Assembly: GCF_001625215.2 (NCBI RefSeq)
Contig: NC_030386.2
Location: 36,211,296-36,275,295, forward strand
Length of the DNA: 64,000 nucleotides
Source: Daucus carota subsp. sativus
Taxonomy: Eukaryota > Streptophyta > Magnoliopsida > Apiales > Apiaceae
Reading direction: 5' to 3'
The position numbers and the translations under genes are program-made. The notes below the pieces were generated by a model. The model saw nothing but the letters and a program-made list of their open reading frames with translations. It had not been told where the DNA came from and searched no databases. Of this stretch, positions 59,694 through 64,000 are shown piece after piece (the first letter of the stretch is position 1; the number at the start of each line of letters is the position of its first letter).

Positions 59694-62667
59694 ATGAAGT
59701 CAGGTGAAACAAAGTTTTTCCAAGAATTGGTCTTGTATGCAGCTAGCGCAGCTTTTAGTTGCCTCGTTTTGTTTGTGGGTATCCGTCAGCTTGACCCGAA
59801 CCGAGAGGCCTCCAAGAAAGCCCTTGAGACAAAAAAAGAGATTGCTAAGCGCCTTGGTAGGCCCCTCATTCAGACCAATTCCTATGAGGTAGTAGCATCC
59901 TACGTATTCTTATGTACTTACTTTTTTGTAAATATGTTTTGTTGTTTGCTTGATTATATGGTAAGGACTTAATTTTTATTGAAGTTATAGTGGACTGTTA
60001 TATAGACTTTCGATCTTTTTTCCTCTGTTATCGAGGCTGTTATCTTTATCTAAAAATTTAAGAATAAATAGGTTTGTTACTTGAATGTATATTGTAGAAA
60101 GGGTCCTTTTTAATTACACTATGGTGAAAACTATAGTACCGTATCATGATCAAATGCCAAATTTAGGAGCATGGTGACTCGGGGAGGCTTGGTGTACTTG
60201 GGTAGCTTAACTTGAATATGATTTATTATGGAAGCAGGAATTTAGAACTTGAATATTGTGATTTTACACCGTGTTAATGCATTTTGGAATTGTAGGTAAA
60301 AGAAAATGAACTAATGAAGAACTTGTGAGTTTTCTTTTATGTACCGAGTGCTTATATTGTACATATAGCTCTTGTAGGCATCCTCTATCCTTTTCTTTTA
60401 TTAAGTAAGTACTTTTGCAGTTTGAAAGTTTCGCGGTTTTGTTTTTATTTAACTGCACAGAGCCTTTGTGGCAGTTAAAGATTCTCTGTTTCTGAAATCA
60501 CAGGAATTCAATATTTGCACCCCTAGAGTGTCATTAGTAATGGTTTTTGACTAGATCCATCTTATATTTTCTGTGCTTCTAGAGGCTAAGCATACACTAA
60601 AATTTCTATCGGAGACTATAAGTTTCTGGTTGTACACTTCAACAAAAAACAATGCCAAACAACCAAGTTTCTGAGTGGCTGTTTAGCTTCATCACTAGAA
60701 AACTGTTTTTTGTTTTTAAAACAGATAACAGTTTTCAGAAAACAGATGTGGTGTTTGGCCCTTTTTAAAAAAAAGTTATTTGAAAATATATAACCAGAAT
60801 ATGGTTTTTTCATAACAGAAAACATGAAAATGTTTCTAAAAACTGAAAACAATGCCAAACGACACCTGAATCTTTTTTAATATTTTTGCTTTTGTTTTTC
60901 TTCTGAAGTTAAACCTTCTGCTATATCTCAAACTTATTTTTCATGGGGGGCAAATGTATTTTATTTAGCACAGATTTTTATCGGGACTGTGGTGATTACA
61001 AAATTGAAGTTTCCTATTAAGTTTTAATGACATAAATCAGGTTCGTGTTTACTGACACGTTCCTTGAATTTTAATGATACGCTGCATGTTGTTGTGGCTT
61101 TGTTTTTTGACCAAGCTTAAATTTGATCTACTGCACGACAATTTGAATTTCTTTTGCTAAGAATTTCATTTCCAGGAGATTTTTTATATCTTTCTTTTCT
61201 TTTCTCCCAAGTGAATGCAACTATCGTTTTCTTTCTTTTTTTGCTAAATTGCATATTTAAACCTAGCAGCCTAGCATTATGACATGCCATAGAGAGCCCC
61301 CTGGAAGGGGGGCATCTATGATTCATTATCACCTACGAGAATTTTAACATTTCTGATGCATATTATAAAGTTCATAGCATATGCTTTGACAAAAATTCAT
61401 TCTCACCCTTTCATCTTATGAGTGTGTAGGATCTTGTAATTCTTGCGTCTAACTTGTCAAATAATGATTTACAGGATGTTATAGCCTGTGATGTTATTAA
61501 TCCTGATAACATTGAAGTTGAATTTGATTCAATTGGAGGGCTGGAAACTATTAAGCAATCTCTGTATGAACTGGTCATTCTCCCACTTCTTAGGCCGGAG
61601 CTTTTCTCGCATGGTAAACTCCTTGGTCCACAGAAAGGTGTGTTGTTATATGGACCTCCAGGCACAGGAAAGACTATGCTCGCAAAAGCTATTGCAAAAG
61701 AGTCTGGGGCAGTTTTCATTAACGTAAGAATAGCAAATCTAATGAGCAAGTGGTTTGGTGATGCACAAAAACTTGGTGAGTGTATTTTGTCAATAATTTA
61801 GTCTTTAGTTCTATGTTGTTTCTTCTAAATTAGTTTCAAATTGAACGCGTATTTGTCTGTTCATTATGAGGCTTATTTTTTTTTACCTTAAAATTTCTTC
61901 AAACAATCATGTTTCTTCAATTATCTTGCACTAAGTTCATCCCTACATGTATTCTAGTCCTAATATAAATGTTATTATTGTTATTATATTTGCAAATCAT
62001 CTTGCAGTGGCTGCTGTATTTAGTTTGGCCCATAAGCTTCAGCCTGCTATTATATTTATTGATGAGGTCGACAGCTTTTTGGGCCAGCGCCGTTCCAGTG
62101 ACCATGAGGCATTAACAAACATGAAGACTGAGTTCATGGCTTTATGGGATGGCTTCACTACTGATCGTATGTTCTCCCCAAACACCATTATTTAGCTTTA
62201 CTTGATGTATATTTCTTGATTTAAAGTCTATCTCTCCTTTCCTCTTTCCATGTTATTGATGTGAATATTGCTCTGGGGATCAGGGAAATTTGCTTCTGTG
62301 CAATTGTTACATTTTTTATACTTAAGAGTTCTATTGCTAGGATTTTATTTATTTTTAATATGTTTATGTAGAAAATGCAAGGGTGATGGTTCTTGCTGCC
62401 ACTAATCGTCCATCAGAGCTTGATGAAGCAATACTTCGACGTCTTCCTCAGGCTTTTGAAATTGGAATTCCTGACCGCAGGGGAAGAGTTGAGATCTTGA
62501 AGGTTATCTTGAAGGGAGAGAGAGTGGAGAATTCAATTGACTATGATCACATAGCTGGTTTATGTGATGGGTATACTGGCTCAGATCTTCTTGAGCTCTG
62601 CAAGCAGGCTGCCTATTTTCCAATCAGGGACCTCCTTAATGCTGAAAAGAGTGGAAACGGATCTTCG
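59694..62667 (+). CDS. ATAD1/Msp1-like AAA ATPase (3' end beyond window)
   Basis: Four exons are visible: 59694-59888, 61475-61775, 62008-62166 and 62372-62667, with phase kept; the donor at 62668 shows that the gene continues past the right edge. One N-terminal membrane span ([19 protein letters not shown], about residues 13-31) is followed by a short linker and the AAA domain. Walker A is GPPGTGKT (125-132), Walker B IIFIDEVD (180-187), sensor 1 lies in VLAATNRP, and the arginine finger region is [10 protein letters not shown]-terminally anchored single-domain AAA proteins of the Msp1/ATAD1 type extract mislocalised tail-anchored proteins from the mitochondrial outer membrane and peroxisomes. 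Spastin or katanin is less likely given the membrane span and LRRLP motif. The C-terminal helix is missing only because of the window end. Confidence 0.92.
60650..60868. mobile_element. Probable MITE in intron 1 of the AAA gene
   Basis: Built from inverted words: AACTGTTTTTTGTTTTTAAA against AAAACAGATAACAGTTTTC and GTTTCTAAAAACTGAAAAC. AATGCCAAAC occurs at both ends, with TGTTTGGC inside. No clear target duplication, so this is tentative. Confidence 0.45.
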
Positions 62668-64000
62668 GTCTGTATTCTTGTCCTTTATATTTACTTTAAG
62701 TCACACTTTAATTGATATTTTACTATTTTTTCCGAAGCACAAACTTTTAACTTTTACCAACCAGTAGCAGGTCAAGTAGAATGATTGTCGTACTTAGCAG
62801 TCAGTATCTCATTGTCATAAATTAGTCTCGTCCATGCATTTCAAGTTTGAATAGCGAAGTATAAACTGCTACTTAGAAATCTAATATCTGACCGTCATAA
62901 AATTTTAGACATTTTGGGAGTTAAACAGCCATGAGAGAAGTGCCCTGCATCGTAATTGATGTATTCTACACACAGGAACTCCAGTGTACTATGTGCTATA
63001 TTGACTACCTATATTCACCACTTAGAGACTTAAACCCAGCTCACCGATAAAGCAGTATAAACTTTGATGTTAATTTCACTGAGGCTTAAAGTTCTTTCAG
63101 AACCAAAACTATTTGAAACAGTTTCCTTTAGCATCAGATGTATTGGATATAATAAGAAGTTTTCCCCGAACTTGGAGAAATTGTTCCAGCATAAAATTTC
63201 TTTCTGTATCAGAGACTTTTGTCTTTTATTAGGTCATGATCGAAACATAAATTAGAGTGCGAACGCACACATGCCTCTACTGAGGCTTGAACCCTCATCT
63301 TCTATTACCAAGAGGAAAGGGTTATTCGCTAAGCTATAGCCTTGCAAATTTTTTTATCTCATACTACCTAGAGACTCTTGTAGTGTCAGAGTTATTCCTA
63401 ACACAAATTTATCTTGAGCTTTGGCACTGCACAACTATTGGCAACAAGAATAAAGAGGGTTCCAGCTTCTAGCACGAGATAATAGTTAACTAAGTTAAGT
63501 TTAAATAATCTTCATTATTGATGTATAAATGCAATAACTTTGGTTAGAATTCAACTTTTTGAATGGAAACTCTGTTTTTTTGGAATATGACCAATGTTTT
63601 TACAGAAGATTGTCAAAATTCTTCACTACTTTACACACTAAAATCATGGCTACAACTCTTTAGCTATGGTTTAATTGTGGTGTGGTTGCAGTAGAGGTAG
63701 CATGTATATTCTTTAATTTAGGGTAAGCAGAGGGATGACATTTTCTGAATCTAGAATATCAGCATTGGGGATCGTTGTGTTAATTGTTTTTTAGGTGGTT
63801 TAATACTGCTTTAATTCCACATTGCCAAAACTATATTGTAATTAAAAGTAAATTGTAGGATTTTGGTTAGTTTTTTGCACGTAAAAATTTAGAAATGGAA
63901 TCAAAATGATGACAGAATGTTGGACTGTTGGAATAAACTTGCATTCAATAAATGTGAGGATTATTAAAATTTAAGATATGATTTGTCCCCATGACATCAT
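62668..64000 (+). other. Intron of the AAA ATPase gene
   Basis: No further exon is seen. The remaining C-terminal codons of an Msp1-type protein are not found here, so the next exon lies past position 64000. Confidence 0.55.

Overview
This is a plant nuclear window, AT-rich, with intron-split genes and dense small transposons. The genes read as a eudicot. I lean towards an asterid (perhaps Apiaceae), but nothing in the sequence proves the species.

Layout. At the left edge a coiled-coil protein gene runs off the window on the minus strand. A Helitron-rich stretch (2297-4983) leads to an F-box/kelch gene split by one in-frame stop (5568-6965). Next comes a decayed, still intron-containing Ran GTPase pseudogene (about 7735-8856, minus), then a duplicated segment carrying a complete hAT-type element (11035-11713). 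A small insert of plastid DNA (rps16 intron end plus exon 2) lies at about 13478-13617. A SAUR32-like gene sits at 16464-16841 (minus). About 16 kb of transposon-rich DNA follows, dominated by a 6.9-kb Helitron composite (22150-29023), and leads to an HD-Zip class I gene of the ATHB7/ATHB12 type (33017-33789). A long-hairpin Mutator-like MITE (37801-38454) and a tRNA-Leu(UAG) gene (38694-38773) precede a cytosolic 6-phosphogluconolactonase gene (39440-41401). The right third is a compact gene block: a TBC-domain Rab GAP (46725-50063, plus), cytochrome b5 (51655-53234, minus), a YSL3-like metal-nicotianamine transporter (54643-57255, minus) and an ATAD1/Msp1-like AAA ATPase (from 59694, plus, running past the right edge).

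How the genes relate. They are separate eukaryotic genes, not an operon. Two neighbour sets look ancient. From memory, SAUR32-like next to HB7/HB12, and TBC / cytochrome b5 / YSL3 / AAA, both match Arabidopsis gene order. The stretch between SAUR and HD-Zip appears to have been inflated by transposons.

I found no clearly new biological system. The best unusual observations are: the composite Helitron with a paralogous copy of its target sequence just downstream; the near-perfect 654-bp Mutator hairpin with an exact 9-bp target duplication; the Ran pseudogene whose splice sites can still be traced; and the repeated GACGGG modules that make up the Helitron 3' halves. Exon borders were placed by eye from splice consensus and family similarity; no search was run.
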